The notes beneath the pieces are model-generated. The model had not been told where the DNA came from, did no database searches, and saw only the letters and a program-made list of their open reading frames with translations. Both the position numbers and the translations under genes were made by a program. From assembly GCA_016296065.1 (NCBI GenBank), contig JAEDKA010000025.1:1-50232 (forward strand): DNA of 50,232 nt, read 5' to 3'. Shown here piece after piece: positions 25,083 to 33,854 of the stretch (positions are counted from its first letter, which is position 1; the number at the start of each line of letters is the position of its first letter). Source of the stretch: Kiritimatiellia bacterium (lineage in GTDB: Bacteria > Verrucomicrobiota > Kiritimatiellia > RFP12 > UBA1067).

Positions 25083-25467
25083 CGAGGCGTACATCGATGG
25101 AATTTGGTATACTATTGCCAGAAACCGCATGACATACAACGCAGAAGGCAAGCGCACGTCGCTCGAAAACCTCGCCGGGCAAGTCACGACTACGGCGTGG
25201 GATCAATTCGCTTGCACTCCTGTTGGCGAGTTGATTTCAGCCGCAAAGAACGCAAAGAGCGCAAAGCATGCCTCCGCCTTCGACGATGGAAACCAGACCC
25301 TTGTCACGACCGCTACTGGCATCTGGTCCGTCACCTACAACGGCGAGAACCGCCCAGTCCTCTTTTGGCGAGAAAAGTTAACTTTTGATTTATGGCGTTT
25401 TAAGCGTGAAGGGTATGTGATTGCAGAAATGGAGTTTGAATCGCCGCTAAAGGGTTGGGTGGAATAA
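25083..25467 (+). pseudogene. Rhs/YD-repeat protein remnant
   Basis: An open stretch encodes parts typical of the C-terminal Rhs core: RNRMTYNAEGKRTSLENL, VTTTAWDQ, and GNQTLVTTATGIWSVTYNGENRPV. It lacks a normal start and the rest of the repeat region. Its last ~35 residues (FWREKLTFDLWRFKREGYV onwards) differ from the Rhs core and could be a toxin-tip or other gene end. A GCAAAGAACGCAAAGAGCGCAAAG stretch interrupts the YD region near 25245-25268 and resembles an inserted tandem. It is a broken gene; the TAA overlaps the ATG of the next gene. Confidence 0.7.
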
Positions 25468-26063
25468 TGAGCAAACCAAGAAATGTTTCTAACAAAAGCC
25501 GGCGCCTTCAGATTTGTCTTGTTTTGATTGCCTCGGTCGTCGGCATATCGGCAATTATTTTTGTTGCCTGTCAAGAGCGGTTTGTTTTTATACTGCCAGG
25601 GCTCGTGTTCGTTGTGGCTTCCTTTGCTACTATAATGCTTTTTTGTCAGGTATACTGCGAACTAAGAAGCAGGAGATGGCCAATGGCTGTTGGATTAATT
25701 CGTCGCGCTGGAATCGTAAGGTCTTATATGCCCTCAGGTGGAAAGTGGGCTGGAAATTCACCACCTCCTAATGCATATACTATCGTGGTTGAATATAATT
25801 ATATTGTTGCGGATAAGCAGTATAAAGGGACAAGAGTTTCTTTTGTTAAAAAAGATTATGCATCATGGAAGGAGGCTGATGTTGCAAGACGTCGTTTTAT
25901 GCAGGACAAAAAGATAAATGTCTATTATTGTCCGCTGATCCCATCATTGTCCTGCATTACACATCGTCAACTCAGTGATATTATGATAAGCGTAAGTGCC
26001 GTGGTTGCATTTAGTGCAGGGTCATTGATAGTTACTTTACTCGCATTTTATTATTTACCATGA
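25467..26063 (+). CDS. DUF3592-like membrane protein
   Basis: 198 residues from ATG 25467, which overlaps the preceding TAA by one base. There are two N-terminal transmembrane helices (ICLVLIASVVGISAIIFVA; LPGLVFVVASFATIMLF) and one at the C-terminus (VVAFSAGSLIVTLLAFYYL). The central domain has the DUF3592 pattern: RRWPMAVGLIRRAGIV, YTIVVEYNYIVADKQYKG, and INVYYCPLIPSLSCI. The function is unknown. Its position directly behind an Rhs fragment is like that of an immunity gene, but DUF3592 proteins also occur alone. Confidence 0.7.
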   Translation: MSKPRNVSNKSRRLQICLVLIASVVGISAIIFVACQERFVFILPGLVFVVASFATIMLFCQVYCELRSRRWPMAVGLIRRAGIVRSYMPSGGKWAGNSPPPNAYTIVVEYNYIVADKQYKGTRVSFVKKDYASWKEADVARRRFMQDKKINVYYCPLIPSLSCITHRQLSDIMISVSAVVAFSAGSLIVTLLAFYYLP

Positions 26064-26210
26064 TTTCTACTAAGTGGTGGTTTACCTTTTGTCTGTTTGG
26101 ATTCTTCATGATTGGTGTAACAGGGGGGGTATGATTTCCACAGTAAATTACTGCAGTAACGAAGGGGGAAGGAAGGGACAGAGCTGAATGCCGCTAACTT
26201 AAGGCAATAA

Positions 26211-26477
26211 GTGCCAGATGATGCCGAACCATGCATGTTCACCATTTCTTATCGAAACAATGGGGAGTCTAACTACTATAGCTTTGATCTTAACGAGGAC
26301 AGTCTAAGCATATATTCGGGGGGCGTTGTCCAATCGGATTGCGGCAGCGACACTTATAGCAATGAAGTGTTCAGACTTGATGCCTACTCTCATGCCGATA
26401 TCGATCATTACAATCTATCAGATGAAATCATTGAGCTCATCAATATGGGCGCGGAAATTTCAGATGACGATATCTGA
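26211..26477 (+). CDS. small acidic hypothetical protein
   Basis: 88 residues from GTG 26211, strongly acidic (many Asp/Glu), with no hydrophobic segment. No family is recognised and no clear ribosome binding site precedes the start, so the start may be wrong (an ATG lies at 26229). The size and acidity would suit an orphan immunity or antitoxin-like protein, but this is a guess. Confidence 0.35.
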   Translation: MPDDAEPCMFTISYRNNGESNYYSFDLNEDSLSIYSGGVVQSDCGSDTYSNEVFRLDAYSHADIDHYNLSDEIIELINMGAEISDDDI

Positions 26478-26612
26478 TTTTAATGCTATGGGGTCGCACC
26501 CGATAGTATTCCTATGTGCGCAGATCCCTGATTCTACACGTTTCTACACGTTCTCAACAGTTATTCCGTGTATTCTGTGGTTGAGAAGTCGCGGCGGATG
26601 TGTCGCGGTGGG

Positions 26613-26641
26613 GTGGCGGAGCTGGAAGCTCCACCTCCTTG
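26613..26641 (+). repeat. 29-bp dispersed repeat, copy 1
   Basis: Identical to 26937-26965. Its core is the inverted repeat GGAGCT-GGA-AGCTCC. The flanks also share GCGGATGTGTCG. Confidence 0.9.
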
Positions 26642-26936
26642 GGGCTTCACGTCTCGCGTGGGATGCCGGACGCATCTGACATTCTTGCAAGGCAGGTGCG
26701 GAGCTGTTCGGACACTGCGCTCGCTGCGCTCCCTCCGCGTCCTCATGGCGGCCGCGACAAGCTCGGTCTTCCTGCGTCGGGAAAGGGCGGTTGAAGTTCG
26801 CAAAGCATCGGCCGCAGCGGTAGCGAAGGCGTTTTGTGAACCGTCGGAGTTTCATTATGATACTTGCCTTTGCTCGCTCCGTCACATATTGCAATAAGTG
26901 ACGACCCAAGGAGATGCGGCGTCTCGCCGCGTCATT

Positions 26937-26965
26937 GTGGCGGAGCTGGAAGCTCCACCTCCTTG
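26937..26965 (+). repeat. 29-bp dispersed repeat, copy 2
   Basis: Identical to the copy at 26613-26641, 324 nt apart. Confidence 0.9.
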
Positions 26966-27015
26966 TGCGCTGCGGATGTGTCGTGGCGGGAATTTGAAGT
27001 GAAAGAAGAAACGAA

Positions 27016-27212
27016 ATGAAGAAACTGTTGGTTATGGTTGCGGTTGTGGTTGCGGGCTATGCGGCCGAATGTGCCGGTTTCGGCGTCGCCCGCAGAAGTG
27101 CGCGTCAAGGCGGTGGAGCGGAATGTCGAGACGCTTGATTTTAGCAATGCCGAAGCGCCTTTGGCCAGTGAAATTTCTTCCGCGTACCTTGTTGCTTTTC
27201 GCCCCCGCATTT
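27016..27212 (+). pseudogene. frameshifted fragment with signal peptide and 58-bp repeat copy 2
   Basis: ATG 27016 opens a signal-peptide-like start (MKKLLVMVAVVVAGYAA). The frame then fails, while the +1 frame carries SASPAEVRVKAVERNVETLD, matching copy 1 at 25004-25061. This looks like the N-terminal remnant of an exported protein of the same family as the Rhs-associated fragment. A frameshift separates the two parts. Confidence 0.55.
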
Positions 27213-27220
27213 GGTAGACT
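27192..27220 (+). promoter_or_regulatory. promoter of large exported protein
   Basis: TTGCTT (27192-27197), 17 nt, TAGACT (27215-27220) with a TTTGG upstream, as in other promoters here. The ATG at 27266 has an AAAAGGGG site. Confidence 0.5.
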
Positions 27221-27265
27221 TACACAATACGCGGCAATAAAGCCGTTTTCAAAAGGGGAAAAAAG

Positions 27266-30200
27266 ATGAACATGAAGCAGTTGTCGGCGGCGCTCTTGGC
27301 GTCCGCCGCAGCGGTGGCGATGGCCACCGAAACGGAACACACGGCGTTCAGCCTGTTCCGCGCGCCCGGTCCGGTCGTGGTCGACGGCGAGACGGGTGAC
27401 TGGAATCTCTCGGGGTCCATGCTGATATGCTCGGACGTCGAAGAGTACCGCGACGAGTTCGCCTCGTGGCAGAGCGCGATGTTCGACGACGAGAACCTCT
27501 ACCTTCTCTCGCGCTGGAACGACTCCACGCCTCTTAACAACCCGGGGCTGTGCGGATCCGACGCCGGTTTCGCCGGCGACTGCCTCCAGGTGCGAATGAT
27601 ACTCGACTCCACCGGCACGGCGAAGAAGGACCCGCAGGCGACAGAGCGCTGCTGCCACATCGACGCGTGGCGCGGACGCGACGGACGCGACATGATCGGC
27701 CTTGTCTACGGACGCAACTTCGACAAGGGCGGAGTCAAGAACGCGCTCACGGAGGGCGCGAAGCAGGCGTTCAAGGTGCGCAAGGACGGCAAGGGCTATG
27801 TGCAGGAGATGTCGATCCCGTGGCGCCTCCTCGCACCGGAGGGATACTCCCCGAAGGCGGGCGACACGATCATCATGACGTACGAGCCCAACTTCGGTAC
27901 GGCCTCGAAGCTCCGCATCACGACGAAGGACTTCTTTCGCGAAGGCGTCGTGCCAGACCGCGTGTTCGCATTCATGGCGTCCTCCACGTGGGGCGAGCTG
28001 AAGCTTGCGGACAAGCCGCCGGCGGAGCCGCTGCGCGTGAGGCTCTCCGACACGCGCACGTTCAAGGTGTCCATGGAGGACGGCGTGCCGGTCGTGGACT
28101 GGACGGGGCTTTTCAAGGACAACAAGCCCGAGGGCTTCGTGAAGATTCCGGTCACCATGAAGGAGGACGGCTACGTCTCGCTCAACATAAAGAACGCGAA
28201 CGGAGAGGTCGTGCGCCATCTCCTGAACGCGGAGTTCCTCCCGAAGGGCGAGCACCAGATCCTCTGGGACGGACTCACCACGCCGAACGACCGCAAGGTC
28301 GGCGCTCCGGTCGCCGCGGGTTCTTACACCTGGGAGGCGATCGTGCGCAAGGCGCTCGACATGAAACTCGTCGGCTGGGCGGCGAACTCCGGCGTCGCGC
28401 CGTACGACTGCCCAGGCGGGAACTGGGGCGGCGACCAGGGCAATCCGCTCGCCATCAGCGCCGTCGGCGACAGGGTGTACATGGGCTGGACCGGATCCGA
28501 GGCAGGCCAGGCGCTCGTCTGCGCAGACCGCGACGGAAAGGTCATCTGGCGCCAGAAGCGCGGCGGCTTCGGCGGCGCGAGCTTCATCGTGGCCGACGCG
28601 TCGGACGTCTACGCGTACGACTACGGACAGGAGAACATGATCTACCGCCTCGACGCGGCGAACGGACAGTACCGCAACTTCGACGGATCTGACACGGCGC
28701 TCGTGTCCGTTCGCGAGGCCCTTGCCGGACACATCACCGACGCGGCGCTTGCGCGCGAGAAGGAGTCGAAGCACAAGCTTGGCCTCTCTGGCCTCGCGCT
28801 CGCATCGGGCAAGCTCTTCCTTGCCTACGGAACCGCCAACAAGCCGTGGAACGACGTGCAGCCGGGCGGCGACATAATCGTGGTGCTCGACAAGAACACC
28901 GGAAAGAAGGTTGGCGAGTTCGCGGCGAAGGATCCGAAGGACATCCGCACCGGCGCGGACGGCGTGCTCTACCTCCTCGCCGACGGCGGAAAGGTCTTCA
29001 CCGTCGACGCGGGCTCGTACGCGCTCGCGAAGCTCTTCGACGCGGGCGAGGGCGCGACATGCGTCGCCGCCGGAAAGGACGGCACGGTCTACGTCGGATA
29101 CGCAGAGCCCCAGAACGTCGTCAAGGCGTTCGACCGCTCCGGAAAGGCGCTTCGCACGATCGGCAAGGTCGGCGGACGCGCGCTCGTCGGACCGTGGGAG
29201 TCTGACGGAATGCGCTTCGTCGCAGGGGTGTCCGTTAGCGACCAGGACCGCGTCTGGGTCGCGGAGTACGACGACAAGCCCCGCCGCTTCTCCTGCTGGG
29301 ACGCCAAGACAGGCGCGCTCGTCGAGGAGTTCTTCGGTCCGACCCACTACGGCGCAGGCGGCGGAGCGATCTGCCCGACCGATCCGCTCACCGTGTGCGG
29401 ACTCAACTGCGAGTGGAAGATCGACCCCGCGACCGGACGCGCGAAGTGCGTCGCCGTCGTGACGCGCAGCCACTGGGCGAACGCGCGGTTCGGACAGTCG
29501 CCCGACGGACGCGTCTACCTCGTCGTGGGCGGAGGCTGGGGCGGCCCCTGGAAGCCCAACGAGATCTTCGAGCGCATCGCCCCCGGGAAGTGGGCGCGCC
29601 GTGCTAAGCTCACGCCCGAGCAGAAGGGCTGGGAGATCGTCGGCTGCACTGTGTGGTCCGACCGCAACGGCGACGAGAAGGAGCAGGACGACGAAGTGCG
29701 CAAGTTCGACATGAACCTCGGCGGATGGATCGACGGATGGTACATGCCCTGCAACCAGAACCTCGGCTTCGGCGGAGGCGAGTACTACATCGCCGTAACC
29801 GGCTGGACCGCATGCGGCGCTCCCGAGTACGACCTCTCAAAGGCCGTCAGGCTCCCCGCCTCGGCGATCGAGGACGGAAAGTCCCGCGGCGGAATGGGCG
29901 CGCAGCACAACATCATCTCGGAGGACGGGAAGTACGTCATCTACAACGGACACTACGGCGCGCACAACAGCGACATGCCGTGCTACGAGATCGCGACCGG
30001 CAAGCGGCTGTTCGCCTACCCGAACACCTACGTCGGAGTCCACGGCGGGCATTCCGCCCCGCCCGCGCGCCAGGGCCTCATCCGGGCGGCGTACGACTTC
30101 GCGGGCACGATCAAGATGCCCGGCGCCGCCGGCAACCTCTTCTTCGTCGGAACCGACAAGGGCGAGTGGCACATCCTCAACGACCGCGGCTTCTACATCG

Positions 30201-31174
30201 GCGCGCTCTTCGAGGGCGATCCGATGAAGATCAAGTGGCCCGAGGCGGCCGTGCCCGGCGCGAACCTCAACCGCATTCCGCCGGGAATGGGTGCGGAGGA
30301 CTTCGGCGGATCGGTGATCCGCACGACGGACGGCAAGGTGTACGTGCAGGCCGGCAAGACCGCGTTCATCGACATCAGGCTCGAGGGCCTCGATACGATC
30401 CGCGACCTCGCGTCCGGCAAGATCGACTTCTCGGCCGAAGACGTCGTCCGCGCCGGTGAGTTCCAGGCCAAGTACCTCGCCGCCGTCGATTCCGGAAAGC
30501 GCGCCGCGTTCCCGATGCGCGAAGTAGCGTTCACGGGCGATGCCGCGAAGGACTTCGAGGGCGTGGAGGGCGTCGCGTTCGGACCAGAGGGTGCGCGGGT
30601 GCGCTCCTGGGCGGCGCTCGGCGCGGATAAGATCTACCTCGCGTGGGAGGTTGCGGACAAGACGCCGTGGAAAAACGGCGCGAAGGGGTCCGAGAACATG
30701 TACGCGATGGGCGACACGGTCGACTTCCAGCTCGGCACGGACGAGTCCGCTGACCCGAAGCGCGGCGATCCCGGCAAGGGCGACTTCCGCCTCTCCATCG
30801 GCTCCGTCGGCGGCGCGCCGAAGGCGGTCGTCTACCGCAAGGTCTCCGACGAGAAGCATCCGAAGACGTTCTTCTCCGGCGTGTGGCGCGACGGCGTGAC
30901 GTTCGACAGCGTCAAGGAGGTCGCGGCTGAGGTCAAGGTGGCGGAGCGCGGCGGCGCGTATGTCGTCGAGGCGGCGGTGCCGCTCGCGGAGCTCGGCATC
31001 GCGGGCAAGGCGCAGAAGCTGCGCGGCGACTTCGGCGCGACGTTCGGAAACGACGCGGCGGACGACACGGTCCTCCGCGTGCACTGGGCCAACCAGGCGA
31101 CTGGACTCGTCGCGGACGAGGTCGCGGAGCTTATGTTCAAGCCCGCTCTCTGGGGCGACATCGAGTTCAAGTAG
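27266..31174 (+). CDS. large exported beta-propeller protein with CBM9/DOMON-like ends
   Basis: 1302 residues. A signal peptide (residues ~1-21) is followed by a CBM9/DOMON-like beta-sandwich (~30-250: VVVDGETGDWNLSG, SAMFDDENLYLLSRWND, YVQEMSIPWRLL). A FlgD-Ig-like domain lies at about 290-365 (VSLNIKNANGEVVRHLLNAE, GEHQILWDGLTTPN). A long propeller region covers ~370-1040 (repeated GADGVLYLLADGGKVF, GKDGTVYVGY-type blades). A second CBM9-like domain sits at the C-terminus (~1090-1300). It is probably a cell-surface or secreted carbohydrate-binding protein. No catalytic residues are recognised. It stands alone with its own promoter and terminator. Confidence 0.8.
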   Translation: MNMKQLSAALLASAAAVAMATETEHTAFSLFRAPGPVVVDGETGDWNLSGSMLICSDVEEYRDEFASWQSAMFDDENLYLLSRWNDSTPLNNPGLCGSDAGFAGDCLQVRMILDSTGTAKKDPQATERCCHIDAWRGRDGRDMIGLVYGRNFDKGGVKNALTEGAKQAFKVRKDGKGYVQEMSIPWRLLAPEGYSPKAGDTIIMTYEPNFGTASKLRITTKDFFREGVVPDRVFAFMASSTWGELKLADKPPAEPLRVRLSDTRTFKVSMEDGVPVVDWTGLFKDNKPEGFVKIPVTMKEDGYVSLNIKNANGEVVRHLLNAEFLPKGEHQILWDGLTTPNDRKVGAPVAAGSYTWEAIVRKALDMKLVGWAANSGVAPYDCPGGNWGGDQGNPLAISAVGDRVYMGWTGSEAGQALVCADRDGKVIWRQKRGGFGGASFIVADASDVYAYDYGQENMIYRLDAANGQYRNFDGSDTALVSVREALAGHITDAALAREKESKHKLGLSGLALASGKLFLAYGTANKPWNDVQPGGDIIVVLDKNTGKKVGEFAAKDPKDIRTGADGVLYLLADGGKVFTVDAGSYALAKLFDAGEGATCVAAGKDGTVYVGYAEPQNVVKAFDRSGKALRTIGKVGGRALVGPWESDGMRFVAGVSVSDQDRVWVAEYDDKPRRFSCWDAKTGALVEEFFGPTHYGAGGGAICPTDPLTVCGLNCEWKIDPATGRAKCVAVVTRSHWANARFGQSPDGRVYLVVGGGWGGPWKPNEIFERIAPGKWARRAKLTPEQKGWEIVGCTVWSDRNGDEKEQDDEVRKFDMNLGGWIDGWYMPCNQNLGFGGGEYYIAVTGWTACGAPEYDLSKAVRLPASAIEDGKSRGGMGAQHNIISEDGKYVIYNGHYGAHNSDMPCYEIATGKRLFAYPNTYVGVHGGHSAPPARQGLIRAAYDFAGTIKMPGAAGNLFFVGTDKGEWHILNDRGFYIGALFEGDPMKIKWPEAAVPGANLNRIPPGMGAEDFGGSVIRTTDGKVYVQAGKTAFIDIRLEGLDTIRDLASGKIDFSAEDVVRAGEFQAKYLAAVDSGKRAAFPMREVAFTGDAAKDFEGVEGVAFGPEGARVRSWAALGADKIYLAWEVADKTPWKNGAKGSENMYAMGDTVDFQLGTDESADPKRGDPGKGDFRLSIGSVGGAPKAVVYRKVSDEKHPKTFFSGVWRDGVTFDSVKEVAAEVKVAERGGAYVVEAAVPLAELGIAGKAQKLRGDFGATFGNDAADDTVLRVHWANQATGLVADEVAELMFKPALWGDIEFK

Positions 31175-31219
31175 GCACCAGCCGAAATCCCAGACGTCCG
31201 GAGTTTCATCTCCGGCGGC

Positions 31220-31256
31220 AACCTCGCGAGGTACCAACTGCGTACCTCGCGAGGTT
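31220..31256 (+). terminator. intrinsic terminator
   Basis: AACCTCGCGAGGTAC (31220-31234) pairs perfectly with GTACCTCGCGAGGTT (31242-31256) around a 7 nt loop, followed by TTGAGTAAAATTTT. Confidence 0.75.
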
Positions 31257-31281
31257 TGAGTAAAATTTTGGGCCCTCCTCT

Positions 31282-31310
31282 TTTACACCCGCGTTGGATT
31301 TTGGTATAAT
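31282..31310 (+). promoter_or_regulatory. efp promoter
   Basis: TTTACA (31282-31287), 17 nt spacer, TGG-TATAAT (-10 at 31305-31310). It is the best -35/-10 pair in the window. The ATG at 31351 is preceded by AACAGGAG. Confidence 0.75.
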
Positions 31311-31350
31311 ACCCAGAAGTAACCACCTTAATGGAAACAGGAGTCAGAAA

Positions 31351-31926
31351 ATGGGCGAAGTAATCGGAGCCGGAGAGCTTCACAAGGGCGTCAAGCTTCT
31401 AATCGACGGGGAGCCGTGGGAAATCACGGAGTTCTCCTTCTCCAAGCCGGGCAAGGGCCAGGCCATCTACAACTGCAAGCTGCGCAACATGATGACGGGC
31501 GGCGGCTGCACGAAGAGCTACCGTTCGGGCGACAAGTTCGAGAAGCCGGAGCTCGTGCAGATGAGCGTCACCTATTCGTACGACGACGGCACGGCGTTCG
31601 TCTTCACGGACGAGAACTTCGAGGAAATCCGCGTCTCCTACGACGTCATGGGCGACAAGAAGTACTTCCTCATGGACGAGATGGAGGTCAAGGCGCTGTT
31701 CTTCAACGACAAGGTCATCGGCGTCGACCTTCCGCAGCTCGTCGAGCGCAAAGTGATCAAGGTGGAGCCCGGCGTCAAGGGCAACACGGCGTCCGGCAAG
31801 GTCACCAAGCCGGCTACGGTCGAGGGCGGCTACGTCTGCCCCGTCCCGCTGTTCATCAACGAGGGCGACGTGATCCGCATCAACACCGAGACGGGCGAGT
31901 ACAACGACCGCATCTCGACGAAGTGA
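31351..31926 (+). CDS. efp: elongation factor P
   Basis: 191 residues with the three EF-P domains. K35 in SKPGKGQA is at the position modified in EF-P of E. coli (K34). The C-terminal OB domain has GDVIRINTETGEY. EF-P relieves ribosome stalling at proline runs. ATG 31351 follows a GGAG site; the longer frame from 31294 would begin upstream of the promoter. A candidate modifying enzyme, EpmA, is encoded at 45244-46077 in this window. Confidence 0.97.
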   Translation: MGEVIGAGELHKGVKLLIDGEPWEITEFSFSKPGKGQAIYNCKLRNMMTGGGCTKSYRSGDKFEKPELVQMSVTYSYDDGTAFVFTDENFEEIRVSYDVMGDKKYFLMDEMEVKALFFNDKVIGVDLPQLVERKVIKVEPGVKGNTASGKVTKPATVEGGYVCPVPLFINEGDVIRINTETGEYNDRISTK

Positions 31927-31967
31927 TTTCCGCAGCCGGGGGCAGAATCTCTAAGCGAGGCAATGTC

Positions 31968-33248
31968 ATGTCCATGTGGAACAGGGAGAAGGAGACTCTT
32001 TCGCGCGACGAGTACGCTAAGCTGCAGCTCGAGGGGCTGAAGAAGTCCCTTGCGCGCGTGTGGACCAACGAGTTCTACTGCTCGCGTCTTGCGAAGGGCG
32101 GGGTCGGCTCGCCGGAGGACGTTAAGTCGCTTGACGACCTTGCGAAGCTGCCGTTCTTCACGAAGGAGGACTTCCGCGAGGCTTATCCGCTGAAGATGAG
32201 CTGCGTCGACAGGAAGGAGCTCCTCGAGTTCCACATGTCCTCCGGCTCCACCGGCACCCCCGTCGTCATGGCGTACACCAAGGGCGACCTTTTGCAGTGG
32301 GCGGAGTGCATGGCGCGCTGCTACGCGATGGCGGGGCTCGAGAAGGGCGACGCGTTCCAGATCATCCCCACGTTCGGGCTCTTCAACGGCGGCTTCGGCT
32401 TCTACCACGGTGCGCGCAAGGCGGGTCTCTTCACCGTGCCGGCGTCGTCCGGCAACACCGAGCGGCAGATACGTCTCATGAAGGACTTCCGCTCCAAGGG
32501 CTTTGCGTCAGTCGTCTCGTACGTCCCCCGCCTCATCGAGAAGCTAGACGAGTGTCCCGAGGGGGAACGCGACCTTCCGTACCTCAAGGTCGGCATCTTC
32601 GGCAGCGAGACGTTCTCGGACGAGACGAGGAAGCGTATCGAGTCGCGTCTCGGCATCGAGTGCTTCGACATCTACGGAATGACCGAGACAGGCGGAGTGG
32701 GCACGACCGGCCAGGACTGCAAGTGCCACTGCGGGCTCCACGTCTTCGAAGACCAGTACATCACCGAGGTGATTGATCCGGTCACGGGGAAGGTCCTTCC
32801 CGACGGGGAGTACGGCGAGCTCGTCTTCACGTCCCTGACGCGCGAGGCGATGCCGATCATCCGCTACAGGACGCACGACATCAGCCGCATCGTGAGCCGC
32901 GAGAAGTGCGCGTGCGGCAGGACGTCTCTCCGCATCGACCGCATCACTGGCCGCACGGACGACATGCTCATCGTGAAGGGCGTAAACTTCTATCCGCGCC
33001 AGGTCGAGCAGGCTCTCAAGGAGATTCCCGGCGTCGCGGACGAGTTCCAGATCATCCTCGAGGAGCGCCACGGAATGACCGAGGTCACGATCAATGTCGA
33101 GGCTTCCGAGGGCGTTACGGGACACACAGTCGCGAAGCACCTCCGCGAGAGGCTTGGCTTTCTCCCGAAGGGCGACGTCTTCCCGATCGGCTCTCTCCCG
33201 CGCACCGAAGGCAAGGCCAAGCGCGTCATCAAGAAGGTGGTTGAATGA
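31968..33248 (+). CDS. phenylacetate-CoA ligase-type adenylate-forming enzyme
   Basis: 426 residues from ATG 31968 (GCGAGG site). It has the adenylation P-loop SSGSTGTPVV, the YGMTETGG motif, YRTHDISRI, and C-terminal hinge parts (RTDDMLIVKGVNFYP, PRTEGKAKRVIKKV). It is of PaaK type and would activate an aryl or acyl acid with ATP and CoA; the substrate is not evident. It overlaps luxS by ATGA (33245-33248), so the two are cotranslated. Confidence 0.9.
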   Translation: MSMWNREKETLSRDEYAKLQLEGLKKSLARVWTNEFYCSRLAKGGVGSPEDVKSLDDLAKLPFFTKEDFREAYPLKMSCVDRKELLEFHMSSGSTGTPVVMAYTKGDLLQWAECMARCYAMAGLEKGDAFQIIPTFGLFNGGFGFYHGARKAGLFTVPASSGNTERQIRLMKDFRSKGFASVVSYVPRLIEKLDECPEGERDLPYLKVGIFGSETFSDETRKRIESRLGIECFDIYGMTETGGVGTTGQDCKCHCGLHVFEDQYITEVIDPVTGKVLPDGEYGELVFTSLTREAMPIIRYRTHDISRIVSREKCACGRTSLRIDRITGRTDDMLIVKGVNFYPRQVEQALKEIPGVADEFQIILEERHGMTEVTINVEASEGVTGHTVAKHLRERLGFLPKGDVFPIGSLPRTEGKAKRVIKKVVE

Positions 33249-33757
33249 AGCTCATCGCGTCATTCCAGGTCGATCACACGAAGATCGTCCCCGGCATCTA
33301 CGAATCCCGGGCAGACGAAATCGGCGGTGATTTCGCGACGACGTTCGACATCCGGATGAAGACGCCGAACAGGGAGCCGGCGATCCATCCGAACGCGATG
33401 CATACGATCGAGCACGTGGTGGCGACGTTCCTGCGCAATGACGAGGAGTGGAAGGACAGGATCGTGTACTGGGGTCCGATGGGATGCCTCACCGGCTGCT
33501 ATCTCATCGTGAAGGGGCGTCCGAAGTCGCGGGAGCTTCAGCCGCTTCTCCTCCGCGCGTTCGAGCATCTGCGCGACTACGAGGGCGAAGTGCCCGGCGC
33601 GACGCCGGTCAACTGCGGAAACTATCTCCTGCACGACCTCCCGATGGCGAAGTGGGAGGCGGCGAGGTATGTCGAGATCTTGAAGACGAGTGCACGCTAC
33701 GAGTACGAGATGACCAAGCGCATCGACACGGAGGGCGGCACGTTCTACGATTCGTGA
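33245..33757 (+). CDS. luxS: S-ribosylhomocysteine lyase LuxS
   Basis: 170 residues. Metal-binding HTIEH and the catalytic cysteine region MGCLTGCYLIV are present, as are the C-terminal LPMAKWEAARYVEILK segment. It cleaves S-ribosylhomocysteine to homocysteine and DPD, the AI-2 precursor, in the activated methyl cycle. Length is normal for the family. It overlaps the upstream PaaK-like gene and the tRNA gene begins 7 nt after its stop. Confidence 0.97.
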   Translation: MKLIASFQVDHTKIVPGIYESRADEIGGDFATTFDIRMKTPNREPAIHPNAMHTIEHVVATFLRNDEEWKDRIVYWGPMGCLTGCYLIVKGRPKSRELQPLLLRAFEHLRDYEGEVPGATPVNCGNYLLHDLPMAKWEAARYVEILKTSARYEYEMTKRIDTEGGTFYDS

Positions 33758-33764
33758 TTTTTCC

Positions 33765-33841
33765 GGGCGGTTAGCTCAGTTGGTTAGAGCAGGACCTTTA
33801 CACGGTCAAGGTCGGGGGTTCGAGTCCCTCACCGCCCACCA
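33765..33841 (+). tRNA. tRNA-Val (anticodon TAC)
   Basis: 77 nt with an encoded CCA. The acceptor arms are GGGCGGT (33765-33771) and ACCGCCC (33831-33837). The D arm is GCTC/GAGC, the anticodon loop is TTTACAC, and the T loop is TTCGAGT within GGGGG/CCCTC-type pairing. It lies between luxS and the L,D-transpeptidase gene, 7 and 13 nt from them, and may be cotranscribed. Confidence 0.96.
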
Positions 33842-33854
33842 CCGAAAGATCGGC

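Larger units (their letters stand above)
26478..27015. other. non-coding repeat-rich stretch
   Basis: It contains a TTCTACACG tandem (near 26533-26551), a CCGTGTATTCTGTGG motif (26566-26580) and two copies of a 29-bp element (26613-26641 and 26937-26965). Open frames here have no start signals or recognisable products. I see no gene. Confidence 0.6.

Noticed and set aside
26544..26909. A coding gene in the repeat region around 26544-26909 on either strand
   Set aside because: The frames consist of dispersed-repeat translations (GGAGCT element) with no start signals or homologous motifs.
27032..31237. Long open frames on the minus strand opposite the 1302-residue gene (for example 27032-29473 and 29837-31237)
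   Set aside because: They arise from GC-rich codon bias opposite a clearly coding gene, have Arg/Ala/Val-rich composition, and lack recognisable domains or start signals.
31294..31350. A longer start for EF-P at 31294
   Set aside because: It would start before the promoter -10 (31305-31310); the ATG at 31351 has a good ribosome binding site and matches EF-P length.
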